35,831 nucleotides of DNA from Prevotellaceae bacterium (GTDB lineage Bacteria > Bacteroidota > Bacteroidia > Bacteroidales > UBA932): positions 1 through 35,831 of the forward strand of contig JAITKF010000047.1 of the NCBI GenBank assembly GCA_031278545.1. Reading direction: 5' to 3'. The position numbers were made by a program, and so were the translations under genes. How positions within the stretch are numbered: position 1 is the stretch's first letter; every line of letters begins with the position of its first letter. Positions 26,664 through 35,549 of this stretch are shown here, piece by piece. Under the pieces are notes generated by a model. The model was not told the DNA's origin. It saw only the letters and a list, made by a program, of their open reading frames with translations, and searched no databases.

Positions 26664-28094
26664 TTATTTTTTCTTCGGCGTCGCTTTTTTCGGCGTTTCT
26701 TTCTTAACAACGGCTGCCTTTTTCGGCGCCGCATTCTTTACTGCCGTTTTTTTCGGCAGCGCTTTTGTTTTTACAGGCTTGGGTTCTTCGACGACTGCTT
26801 TTTTCGGCGCCGTTTTTTTTATGCGCTGCTTTTTACCATTTACAGTGGTGTTTAAATTGTTTGGCGCTGTTGCTGGTTTTTCTTGTGCGACGGCGTCTTC
26901 TACTGCGCTTTTTTTAAAGTGGTTATCAACACAAATAGTGAAGTCGCTTAATATATTCATGTAATTAATGAATGCTTCGTAAGGCGTGGCGTAAGGGTTG
27001 AAGTATTTGTGTACGGCGCCGTCGGAGAAGAATTTCGTGCACATGTAATAGAAATGGTCGCTTGCTTGCAGGCAACGGAACTCATGCAGCAGGTCGTTGT
27101 CATGGATTTTTTCCGACAGTTTGTAAAGCTGCGTAAACGCTTCGTTTTGCAGTTCGTTGCCGAGCCATGCGCTGGTATCGCGTTCTTCGTCGGCCCATGA
27201 GATGGGGTAGGGGACATGCAGGGGCGCTATCGGCAAGTGCTTTTGCGTGGCTTCGCTGGGTGTGAGGAACGCAAAGTCGGAGTGGGCGAAAATCTGTTCC
27301 GGCAGGTAGCGGAAGAAGGCGAAAATCCCCGTTTCGGCGCACTGATGTTCGCCGAATGTTTCATAGTCCATAAATAAATTGACGATGTCGCCTTTCGATG
27401 CGGCGTCGAGCAACCAGCCTGCGTATTTTTCGGCGGTGAGCGGCCACTGGTCCCATGCGCGGTCTGAGAAGCGGAACGCAATGTCGTCGCTCAGCCGGTA
27501 GTTTTTCAGCAACAGTTTCAGTTTCGGGCGTTGGGGATTTGTATAGATAAAATTTGGGCTTTTCCATCCCAGCACGTGTCGAGCGCCTTCAATAAGCATT
27601 GTTGTATAGCCCATGTCGGCGACCTGTTGTCCAATGGCGTCCGAATAAATCAGTTCGGTATTGCGGAACGCAACAGGCGTTTGCCCGAAATGGCTTTCGA
27701 TGGTCTTTTTATGTTCCCGCACTTGCGCTTCAAATTCGGATGGGTCTTGCAGCGACGCCAGCGAATGCGGATACGTTTCCGACAGCCATTCTACGCAACC
27801 GGTTTGGGCGAGTTCCCGGAAGCTGTCCAGTACTTCGGGCGCGTATTTTTCAAACTGTTCTATCGCCATGCCCGAAATGGAAAAGCTGACTTTAAACGCT
27901 TTCCCGTGTTCGCTGATAAGTTCCATAAGCACGCGGTTCATGGGGAGGTAGCACCGGTTGGCGACTTTGCGCATGATTGAGCGGTTGGCAAATTCGTCGT
28001 AATAATCGTGTTTCAGGCCGATGTCGAAAAAGCGGTATTGGCGTAGCCGCAACGGTTGGTGCACTTGAAAATAGAGGCATATTGTTTTATCCAT
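26664..28094 (-). CDS. Glycoside hydrolase family 57 (alpha-amylase-like) with Lys/Ala/Pro-rich C-terminal tail
   Basis: MDKTICLYFQVHQPLRLRQYRFFDIG, LSETYPHSLA, FRNTELIYSDAIG, NLFMDYETFGEHQ; C-terminal KKQRIKKTAPKKAVVEEPKPVKTKALPKKTAVKNAAPKKAAVVKKETPKKATPKKK. Confidence 0.93.
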   Translation of the reverse strand: MDKTICLYFQVHQPLRLRQYRFFDIGLKHDYYDEFANRSIMRKVANRCYLPMNRVLMELISEHGKAFKVSFSISGMAIEQFEKYAPEVLDSFRELAQTGCVEWLSETYPHSLASLQDPSEFEAQVREHKKTIESHFGQTPVAFRNTELIYSDAIGQQVADMGYTTMLIEGARHVLGWKSPNFIYTNPQRPKLKLLLKNYRLSDDIAFRFSDRAWDQWPLTAEKYAGWLLDAASKGDIVNLFMDYETFGEHQCAETGIFAFFRYLPEQIFAHSDFAFLTPSEATQKHLPIAPLHVPYPISWADEERDTSAWLGNELQNEAFTQLYKLSEKIHDNDLLHEFRCLQASDHFYYMCTKFFSDGAVHKYFNPYATPYEAFINYMNILSDFTICVDNHFKKSAVEDAVAQEKPATAPNNLNTTVNGKKQRIKKTAPKKAVVEEPKPVKTKALPKKTAVKNAAPKKAAVVKKETPKKATPKKK

Positions 28095-28118
28095 AACTTA
28101 GTAGATTTTAATGTCTTT

Positions 28119-29396
28119 TTATAGTATGTTCTTATATACTTCCACTACATGCCGGGCGGCGTTGTCCCACTTCAACGCATTGACTTCCTCCAGTCCGCAA
28201 CGGATGGCCATTTGTGACAGCGCCGGGTAGGCCAACAGCCCATACATCGCGTCGGCCAGCGCATTTACATCCCAAAAGTCGACTTTGACTGCGTATTTCA
28301 GTATTTCGGCTACGCCTGACTGTTTGGAGATAATTGTGGGGACATTGGAGCGCATCGCTTCGAGGGGCGAAATGCCGAATGGTTCTGATACAGACGGCAT
28401 TACATATACATCGCTGTGCGAAAACATACGCTGCACGTCTACGCCGCGCAGGAAACCGGTAAAATGAAAATGCGTGGCAATACCCAGTTTTGCCACGCGG
28501 CGGATGGAGCGGTTTAGCATGTCGCCGCTACCGGCCATTACGAATCGCACGTTTTTATAGCTTTTCAGCACTTTTCCTGCCGCTTCGATAAAGTATTCGG
28601 GGCCTTTCTGGAACGTAACGCGTCCGAGGAACGTGACGACCTTTTCCTTCACCCCGCGCGTTTCGTTGGTCTCCGAGAAATTGTCGAAATCAACGGCGTT
28701 GTAAACGGTTACTACTTTGGTCGGGTCGATGCCGTATTTCGTAATCACCGTATTCCGCGTCAGGTTGCTGACAGTGATTACACGGTCGGCGGCCTGCATA
28801 CCCATTTGTTCGATGTCATAGACGGTTTGGTTGATATTTTCGCCGCTACGGTCGAACTCCGTCGCATGGACGTGCACTACGAGCGGTTTGCCCGACACCC
28901 GTTTAGCTGCCACGCCGGCGGCATACGTTAGCCAGTCGTGTGCATGGATGACGTCAAATGTTTGCTGCATCGCTATCGACGCGGCTACGATAGCATATCG
29001 TGCAACTTCTTCCATCAGGTTGCTGCCGTACTTGCCCGAAAACTGGTATTTGTTGCGGAAACTAATTGTAGAGTGGCTTTCGCCGGCCTTAAAGCTGTCG
29101 TTTACGATTTTTTCAAATTCTTCGGGGCCTACGTAGGGGATCAGGTTCGAGCCTATTTCGAGGAAGTTTATCCGTTTCCAAAATTCCGCTACATCGGTAA
29201 TATTGGTAAACATTTCGACGTCGCTGGCGTTGAGGATACGGGCGGTGCGTTGATCTTCGTCGCCTGTTGCGCGCGGCATGACAAACAGCACGTCGACCTG
29301 ATGTTTAGCCAGCCCTTTTGTCAGGCCGTAGCAGGCGGTGCCCAATCCGCCGGCGATATGCGGCGGAAATTCCCAACCGAACATTAATACTTTCAT
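28119..29396 (-). CDS. GT4-family glycosyltransferase (glycogen-synthase-like)
   Basis: MKVLMFGWEFPPHIAGGLGTACYGLTKGL, VIHAHDWLTYAAG, YNAVDFDNF, FLGRVTFQKGPEYFIEAA, VMPSVSEPFGISPLEAM. Confidence 0.93.
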   Translation of the reverse strand: MKVLMFGWEFPPHIAGGLGTACYGLTKGLAKHQVDVLFVMPRATGDEDQRTARILNASDVEMFTNITDVAEFWKRINFLEIGSNLIPYVGPEEFEKIVNDSFKAGESHSTISFRNKYQFSGKYGSNLMEEVARYAIVAASIAMQQTFDVIHAHDWLTYAAGVAAKRVSGKPLVVHVHATEFDRSGENINQTVYDIEQMGMQAADRVITVSNLTRNTVITKYGIDPTKVVTVYNAVDFDNFSETNETRGVKEKVVTFLGRVTFQKGPEYFIEAAGKVLKSYKNVRFVMAGSGDMLNRSIRRVAKLGIATHFHFTGFLRGVDVQRMFSHSDVYVMPSVSEPFGISPLEAMRSNVPTIISKQSGVAEILKYAVKVDFWDVNALADAMYGLLAYPALSQMAIRCGLEEVNALKWDNAARHVVEVYKNIL

Positions 29397-31345
29397 AGCG
29401 TCTCGTATTTTTCAATAAGTTTCATACTGCGTAAGATTTCCGCGACGCTCCATGCCTGCGAGATACAACCGTTAGGCGTATGCGGCGGATCGCCGTCGTA
29501 GATTTCAGCGATAGAGCAAAGCCCGTAGAGGGTCATGTCTTCTTCAAAGCCGGCGACTAATTCTTTGGCCGTCGGGAGAAACGATTTGCCGTAGAGGCGG
29601 AGGTTCGCTTCGATATACGCGCCCAGCAGCCACGGCCACACTGTTCCCTGGTGATAGGCGTTGTCGCGCGTCGGCTGGTTGCCTTCGTAACGGCTTTTGT
29701 ACAGCGGGTTTTTCGGCGCCAGCGTACGCAGGCCTTTTGGTGTCAGCAGTTCATTTTCGATGGCCCGCAGCACGTCACGTTTTGTTTCGTCGGAGATGGG
29801 GCTGTAGGGAAGCGAGCAGGCGAATACCTGATTGGGGCGCGTGAAGATATTCTGTCCTTCTTCGCCTACATAATCCGCCAGATGCCGGCGCACGGCCGAC
29901 CAGAACGTGGGCAGGTAGTTTTTTTCTATCAATGCCGGCAGGTGTTCCCATGCGGCCACGAAGACTTCTTCGCCGGGCTGCTCCTTTGCCAGTTCCAGCG
30001 TATAGCAGATGGCATTATACCAAAGTGCGTTGATTTCGACCTGATAGCCCGAACGTGGCGTAACCGGTACGCCCTGCACGATGGCGTCCATCCACGTCAG
30101 CGCCTTTCCTGCTTCTTCCGCCCAAATAAGGCCGTTATCGTGCATCCGGATATTCGTCAATTTTCCGCTACGGTAGGTTTGGAGGATGCTTTTCATTTTT
30201 TCGCCGTAGTCGTTCCACACTTGTGAGCGCAAGCCGGTTTCCGCCGCATATTGCTGGATGGTCCAGAAGTACCATAGGGGCGCGTCGACCGAATTGTAAG
30301 CCGCCGCCAGACCTGTCCCGATATTAGGGAACAGGCCGCCGGACAGCTCTCCCGATAGCGTATCCAGCGCTTCTTTGCAGGCTTGTGGGTTATAGTTTGC
30401 CGCCAGTGTGAGGCCCGGCAGGGAGATAAACGTATCGCGTCCCCAGCGTCCAAACCACGGATATCCGGCCACGACGTCCGTGCCCCCATTGCGCTGTACA
30501 ATAAACTGCGAGGCCGATACTTTCAGGCAATTTTCATAGCTGTCGCGCGACGGGCGTGTTGTTATTTGCTGCTCGAATTTCCGCTTCAACTGCGCCGGCT
30601 TCTGCTCGGCCACCGAAGCGGAAAAGATAATACTGTCGCCCTTTTTGATGGGCAGTTCAAAGTATCCGGGCGTAAAGAGATCTTCGAGGTAATCGTAGCC
30701 GCGCCGCTGCTCTTCGCGGTATTCCACATTATAGTACCAGTCGGGGCAGGCGACGAAGTCGTTTGCCCGGTTAAGCTGCATGTGCAGCGACGGAAATTCG
30801 TTGTACAGTTTCGATTTGATGCCATTTGGGATAGGCCGGTAGCGTGTATCGGCTACCATGTTGGCCTTACTCAACGCATGGATATTCCGGTAAGAGAGGA
30901 ATGGTTTTAAGCGCAATGTGGTGGGCGAATGGGCATTGAGCAGCGTATAGCGAAGCAGAATCCCGTCTTCGTTATGGATTAGCAGGATTTCCTTCCGTAG
31001 CGCCACTCCGCCGACCTGATACGTAATAGTGGCCACCGGTTCATAGGCAAAGTCGACGATGTACTTATGCCCCCGTGGTTCGTAGACGCCCGGAAAACGG
31101 TGGATGCCGAGGTTAAACGACTGTCCGTGCTGCACGATGGTCTCATCGAGCGAGGAAAGCAGCACATGGTTTTCGTTGTTCAATTTTTCGACCGGGACGA
31201 CCAGCAACCCGTGATATTTCCGCGTGTTGCAACATACGATAGTAGAACTGGTATAGCCGCCCGTGCGGGTCGTAGCAAGCATTTCCCGGTCAAGGGAGTA
31301 CTCGAGGTTTACCAATTTCGCTTTGTTGAATTCTAAATAGGCCAT
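29393..31345 (-). CDS. Glycogen debranching enzyme (amylo-alpha-1,6-glucosidase-like)
   Basis: MAYLEFNKAKLVNLEYSLDREMLATTRTGGYTSSTIVCCNTRKYHGLLV, GYPWFGRWGRDTFISLPGL, NSVDAPLWYFWTIQQYA, YHQGTVWPWLLGAYIEA. Overlaps the downstream GT4 gene by 4 bp. Confidence 0.94.
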   Translation of the reverse strand: MAYLEFNKAKLVNLEYSLDREMLATTRTGGYTSSTIVCCNTRKYHGLLVVPVEKLNNENHVLLSSLDETIVQHGQSFNLGIHRFPGVYEPRGHKYIVDFAYEPVATITYQVGGVALRKEILLIHNEDGILLRYTLLNAHSPTTLRLKPFLSYRNIHALSKANMVADTRYRPIPNGIKSKLYNEFPSLHMQLNRANDFVACPDWYYNVEYREEQRRGYDYLEDLFTPGYFELPIKKGDSIIFSASVAEQKPAQLKRKFEQQITTRPSRDSYENCLKVSASQFIVQRNGGTDVVAGYPWFGRWGRDTFISLPGLTLAANYNPQACKEALDTLSGELSGGLFPNIGTGLAAAYNSVDAPLWYFWTIQQYAAETGLRSQVWNDYGEKMKSILQTYRSGKLTNIRMHDNGLIWAEEAGKALTWMDAIVQGVPVTPRSGYQVEINALWYNAICYTLELAKEQPGEEVFVAAWEHLPALIEKNYLPTFWSAVRRHLADYVGEEGQNIFTRPNQVFACSLPYSPISDETKRDVLRAIENELLTPKGLRTLAPKNPLYKSRYEGNQPTRDNAYHQGTVWPWLLGAYIEANLRLYGKSFLPTAKELVAGFEEDMTLYGLCSIAEIYDGDPPHTPNGCISQAWSVAEILRSMKLIEKYETL

Positions 31346-31505
31346 AATACTTACGATTAAAAATCGCCGCAAGATACTAATTTATCTTGGATTGTCAATG
31401 AGAAAATGATTATTTTTTCGGAAATTTTTTTAGGTTGGCGCCGGGGCCGGCGTAATTGACTGCCATTGACGGCGGCGTGAAGCCTCCGGACGCGGCGCTG
31501 GCGGA

Positions 31506-32444
31506 TTAGTGCGGTTCCGCCTCAGGCGCGTTCTTCTTCCACGAAATTTTCCCCGTCTTAATTTGTTCGAACCCTTTGCCGAAGACGCCCATCACGTTGG
31601 CCACGGAAATAAAAGCCTGCGGGTCGGTTTCCTTCACAATACGGAAGATACTGTTGGCCTCGTTCTTCCGGGCGACGACGACAATTACTTTTCCTGCCCG
31701 TTTCGTATACCAGCCCATCGAATCAATGACCGTTACGCCCCGTTGCAGGTCGGACACCAGACGGTCGGCAATCCATTCGTAATGTTGTGAAAAAACCATG
31801 ATCTGCACCGACTGTTTATTTCCCGAAATGACCAAATCGATCACATACGAAAACGACACCATCTCAACGTACCCGTAAATCACATGCTCGAACGACCGGC
31901 CGGGAAGCAAAAGAATAGAACCGATAATAACCAAGTCGCAAAAAATAAACACCCGTCCGGGCGAAATATTATTAAACTTCGACCAGACGATAGCCACAAT
32001 ATCCGTCCCGCCTGTACTGCCGCCTTGCATAAATACCATCCCGATGCCAAGACCGCTCGCCGTGCCGCCAATCAGAGCATTCAGCAAGTTATTACCCGGA
32101 ATGACCGCCTGCTCAATAAACGACGGGGAAATAAACGCCGGCAGGAAATGAAACAACGCCGCCGCCATTCCGATACCATAAAGCGTCTTCACTCCAAAAC
32201 CGCGCCCGAGAACCAACATCCCCGCAGCCACCAACCCCGCGTTTATTATCAAATAACTATACTCCGTCGGAAACCCCGTCGCATACGTAATAATCGCCGC
32301 CACGCCAATAACGCCACCCCCCGCAATTTCATTGGGAATAATAAAAACAACCCACCCGAAAGCATAAATAAACAACCCCACGGTCATCAACAAATACGAC
32401 CGCACCCCTGCATACATACGATACCTCTTATTACCTCTATCCAT
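31506..32444 (-). CDS. YitT family (DUF161/DUF2179) membrane protein
   Basis: LLMTVGLFIYAFGWVVFIIPNEIAGGGVIGVAAIITYATGFPTEYSYLIINAGLV, FMQGGSTGGTDIVAIV, C-terminal GVTVIDSMGWYTKRAGKVIVVVARKNEANSIFRIVKETDPQAFISVANVMGVFGKGF. ATG at 32442-32444. Confidence 0.93.
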   Translation of the reverse strand: MDRGNKRYRMYAGVRSYLLMTVGLFIYAFGWVVFIIPNEIAGGGVIGVAAIITYATGFPTEYSYLIINAGLVAAGMLVLGRGFGVKTLYGIGMAAALFHFLPAFISPSFIEQAVIPGNNLLNALIGGTASGLGIGMVFMQGGSTGGTDIVAIVWSKFNNISPGRVFIFCDLVIIGSILLLPGRSFEHVIYGYVEMVSFSYVIDLVISGNKQSVQIMVFSQHYEWIADRLVSDLQRGVTVIDSMGWYTKRAGKVIVVVARKNEANSIFRIVKETDPQAFISVANVMGVFGKGFEQIKTGKISWKKNAPEAEPH

Positions 32445-32461
32445 ACTAAATAAAATATACG

Positions 32462-32469
32462 CAAAGATA
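32462..32469 (-). promoter_or_regulatory. Bacteroidota -7 box (TATCTTTG) for the YitT-family gene
   Basis: CAAAGATA on + strand, 17 nt upstream of the ATG. Confidence 0.55.
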
Positions 32470-32511
32470 AAAAAAATCCAACAACCCCCCCACTTCCTCA
32501 TTTTTTTTTTA

Positions 32512-32519
32512 TACCTTTG
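32512..32519 (+). promoter_or_regulatory. Bacteroidota -7 box (TACCTTTG) for rpoN
   Basis: TACCTTTG only 7 nt upstream of the rpoN ATG. Confidence 0.55.
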
Positions 32520-32526
32520 CAAAGCT

Positions 32527-33915
32527 ATGCTTAAACAGACCACCCAGCTCAAATTGCAGCAAAAACTATCGCCGCTGCAAATCCAGACAATCAAACTGCT
32601 GGAACTGCCTATCATGCAATTCAACCAGCGAGTCAAAGAAGAACTGGAAGAAAACCCCGCGCTTGACGAAGAACAAATGCCCGACGACGAACACCCCCCC
32701 GTACCCGCTCCCGACGACGATACTCCCGCCTACAAACTATATAACCCCTCATTCACTCCCCCCGCCAAACCCGAATTCCCCACCCTATCCGCCAAAGAAA
32801 ACTTCCGCCAACAACTCGACACACAAATAGGATACACCCACCTCAACGAACACCAACGAACTATCGCCAGCTACCTCATCGGAAACCTCGACGACGATGG
32901 ATACCTCCGCCGGGAACTCCCCGCCATCGCCGACGACCTCGCATTCCACTCAAACATCCACTCAACCCCCGAAGAACTACAACAAATACTCGCCGCCATA
33001 CAAGACCTTGACCCTCCCGGAATCGCCGCCCGAAACCTGCAAGAATGCCTCTTGATTCAACTACAAAAACACTCCCACCCCACACCCTCCCAACAAATAG
33101 CCATACAAATCATACGTAAACACTTCAACAACTTCGGAAAAAAACACTACCAAAAAATCAAAAACAAACTACAAATTGACGACCAAACCCTAAAAAAAGC
33201 CATCCACGAAATCACCAAACTAAACCCACGACCCGCAAACAGCCACCACGACTCCTACAACGACCAAGCACGACAAATCGTCCCCGACTTCCTCCTCGAA
33301 CTCACCGACGGACAACCACAACTATCCCTCCTACGATACAACACCCCACAACTACTCCTCAACAAACACTACGCCCAACTAACCCACCACACCATCCCCC
33401 ACGCTCCCGCCAAAAACCGCGCCGCCGCCACATTCATCCGCCAAAAAACAGAAGACGCCGCCCGATTTATCGAAGCCATCAAACAACGACAACAAACCCT
33501 CCTTACCACCATGCAAACCATTCTCAACTACCAACACGAATACTTCCTCGACGGCGACGAAACCAAACTACGACCCATGACCCTGCGCCACATCGCCGAC
33601 CGATGCGGATACGACATCTCCACCATCTCACGCGTCGTCAACAGCAAATACATCCAAACACACTTCGGCATATACCCCCTCAAACACTTCTTCTCCGAAG
33701 CCATGAAAAACACCGCCGGCGAAGAAATATCCACCCGCGAAATAAAAACAATACTACAACAAACCATCCAATACGAAGACAAAAAAAAACCCCTCCCAGA
33801 CGCCCAACTCACCACACTCCTCAAACAACGCGGATACAATCTCGCCCGAAGAACCGTCGCCAAATACCGCGAACAACTAAACATCCCCGTAGCACGCCTG
33901 CGGAAAGAACTATAA
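32527..33915 (+). CDS. rpoN: RNA polymerase sigma-54 factor
   Basis: MLKQTTQLKLQQKLSPLQIQTIKLLELPIMQFNQRVKEELEENPALDE; LRPMTLRHIADRCGYDISTISRVVNSKYIQTHFGIYPLKHFFSEAM; RpoN box ARRTVAKYREQL. Confidence 0.97.
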   Translation: MLKQTTQLKLQQKLSPLQIQTIKLLELPIMQFNQRVKEELEENPALDEEQMPDDEHPPVPAPDDDTPAYKLYNPSFTPPAKPEFPTLSAKENFRQQLDTQIGYTHLNEHQRTIASYLIGNLDDDGYLRRELPAIADDLAFHSNIHSTPEELQQILAAIQDLDPPGIAARNLQECLLIQLQKHSHPTPSQQIAIQIIRKHFNNFGKKHYQKIKNKLQIDDQTLKKAIHEITKLNPRPANSHHDSYNDQARQIVPDFLLELTDGQPQLSLLRYNTPQLLLNKHYAQLTHHTIPHAPAKNRAAATFIRQKTEDAARFIEAIKQRQQTLLTTMQTILNYQHEYFLDGDETKLRPMTLRHIADRCGYDISTISRVVNSKYIQTHFGIYPLKHFFSEAMKNTAGEEISTREIKTILQQTIQYEDKKKPLPDAQLTTLLKQRGYNLARRTVAKYREQLNIPVARLRKEL

Positions 33916-33952
33916 ACACACTCTACCCACAAACCCACTAAAGAAACATACC

Positions 33953-34642
33953 ATGACACACACACAAAAAACAACCCTCCCAAACAACCTCCACGTACTC
34001 ACCGACACCTCCTCGGTACTCAACCAATTCATCGCCGAAATGCGCGACACCAACACCCAAAAAGACCGCATGCGATTCCGCCGGAACATGGAACGAACAG
34101 GCGAAATCTTCGCCTACGAAATCAGCAAAACACTCCCCCACACTAACGAAGACATCAACACCCCACTAGGCATCGCCACCACCGCACTTCCAAAAAACAA
34201 CCTCGTACTGGCTACCATCCTACGCGCTGGAATACCCCTCCACCAAGGATTCCTAAACTACTTCGACAAAGCCGAAAATGCATTCATCGCAGCCTACCGG
34301 AAATACGGAAAAGACTATAAATTTACCATCCAACTCGAATACATCACCGCCCCACACATCACCGGCAAAACACTCATCCTTATGGACCCCATGCTCGCCA
34401 CCGGCGAATCCATGCACCTCACCTACCGCGCACTCACCGAAAAAGGACAACCCCAACACACCCACATCGTAGCCCCCATCGCCAGCAAATACGGCGTCGA
34501 CTACATCCGCAAAAACCTTCCCCAAAAAGAAATAACCCTCTGGGTAGGAGCCATCGACGAAGAACTCACCACCAAAGCATACATCGTACCCGGATTAGGC
34601 GACGCAGGAGACCTCGCATACGGCGAAAAAATATCCACCTAA
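33953..34642 (+). CDS. upp: Uracil phosphoribosyltransferase
   Basis: LATILRAGIPLHQGFLNYFD, LILMDPMLATGESM (PRPP motif), IVAPIASKYGVDYI, YIVPGLGDAGDLAYG. Confidence 0.93.
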   Translation: MTHTQKTTLPNNLHVLTDTSSVLNQFIAEMRDTNTQKDRMRFRRNMERTGEIFAYEISKTLPHTNEDINTPLGIATTALPKNNLVLATILRAGIPLHQGFLNYFDKAENAFIAAYRKYGKDYKFTIQLEYITAPHITGKTLILMDPMLATGESMHLTYRALTEKGQPQHTHIVAPIASKYGVDYIRKNLPQKEITLWVGAIDEELTTKAYIVPGLGDAGDLAYGEKIST

Positions 34643-34663
34643 AAACATACAAAACCAAAAAAC

Positions 34664-34671
34664 TACCTTTG
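34664..34671 (+). promoter_or_regulatory. Bacteroidota -7 box (TACCTTTG) upstream of a mini-ORF
   Basis: TACCTTTG in the upp-glgA' intergenic region, 23 nt before an ATG at 34695. Confidence 0.45.
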
Positions 34672-34694
34672 CACCCACATTAACCAAAATACAA

Positions 34695-34840
34695 ATGGAA
34701 CACACACCCATACAAAACAAACAAATAACCCAAAAAAAATCATAGCAAAAACTGACATCCTCCGGCTCATCGCCCTCCATGGGAAAGGAAAATACAAAGA
34801 TCCAAAATCCGTTACCTTCACCATCGAACACACGATGTGA
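34695..34840 (+). other. Candidate small ORF interrupted by (or using) a -1 frameshift at A_AAA_AAA
   Basis: Frame 0: MEHTPIQNKQITQKKS* (stop 34743-34745). The -1 frame entered at 34739 continues IIAKTDILRLIALHGKGKYKDPKSVTFTIEHTM* to 34840. Confidence 0.3.
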
Positions 34841-34855
34841 ACTAAGAACTAATAG

Positions 34856-35203
34856 TTATGAGTATTGTCCGCAGGATATAGCGTCTTTATTTACGATGAA
34901 CGACGAAAAATCGACCAGCACTGCCACCGGATTTCCTGCTACATTCCACCGACCGATGCGGATACGCAGTCCCTCCTGCACCGTCTTCGCATGCCACGCC
35001 TTCAGCAGACGCGGATACTCTATAAAATCGGGATTGGCTTCAGTATCGCGCCACACATCGGGACCGATCAGAATATGCTTATCCCCCAGTTCCCTTCCCA
35101 TATTCAGGGCTTTGGTCGACACCACCGTATAGATGCCTCCCACCTTGTTACACACCTCCCAGCTGACTTCAAACAAATAGTCCGGATCTAATTTTTCTTT
35201 CAT
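34856..35203 (-). pseudogene. Truncated 5' fragment of a glycogen synthase gene
   Basis: MKEKLDPDYLFEVSWEVCNKVGGIYTVVSTKALNMGRELGDKHILIGPDVWRDTEANPDFIEYPRLLKAWH... is a typical N-terminus of a ~550-aa glycogen/starch synthase but stops after 115 aa. No continuation recognised in any frame down to upp. Confidence 0.7.
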
Positions 35204-35259
35204 ATATATAATATTGCAAGTACGATTAACATTGCAAGCGTCATTTTAAAATAAGGGTG

Positions 35260-35267
35260 CAAAAGTA
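35260..35267 (-). promoter_or_regulatory. Bacteroidota -7 box (TACTTTTG) upstream of the glycogen synthase fragment
   Basis: CAAAAGTA on + strand, 56 nt upstream of the ATG. Confidence 0.45.
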
Positions 35268-35456
35268 ATTATTTTTAATGAACAATAAACAGAAACCGAG
35301 CTGCCGTAGCGCGTCGGTCTACCTCTATTTTCCGAGTCGGAAAGGCTAAAGGCTGCCAATCACAAGAATCACCCTTTAGACTATTGACGCATCGCTCGTT
35401 ACACAATGCTCAAAAAAAAATTCCCCGCGACCTCCGGATTTGTTTTTTCAAATTAT

Positions 35457-35486
35457 TTTGTGTTACCAAAAATATCACTATCTTTG
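35457..35486 (+). promoter_or_regulatory. Candidate Bacteroidota promoter (TTTG - 18 nt - TATCTTTG)
   Basis: TTTG at 35457-35460 and TATCTTTG at 35479-35486, reading toward the inverted-repeat element. Confidence 0.45.
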
Positions 35487-35549
35487 CCCCGTTATTTACA
35501 TCTTTGAGATGAATTACTAAAGCAAATTTTAGATTCCTTTTTTGCTTCG

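Noticed and set aside
26556-26855. F/R/C-rich + strand ORF opposite the GH57 tail
   Set aside because: It is the reverse complement of the Lys/Ala/Pro repeat coding sequence; no signal for expression.
35280-35400. GC-rich intergenic stretch with small inverted repeats (TTCCGAGTCGGAA; CTAAAGG...CCTTTAG), considered as tRNA or ncRNA
   Set aside because: No cloverleaf, T-loop GTTCRA motif or CCA end could be assembled; structure too weak to call.
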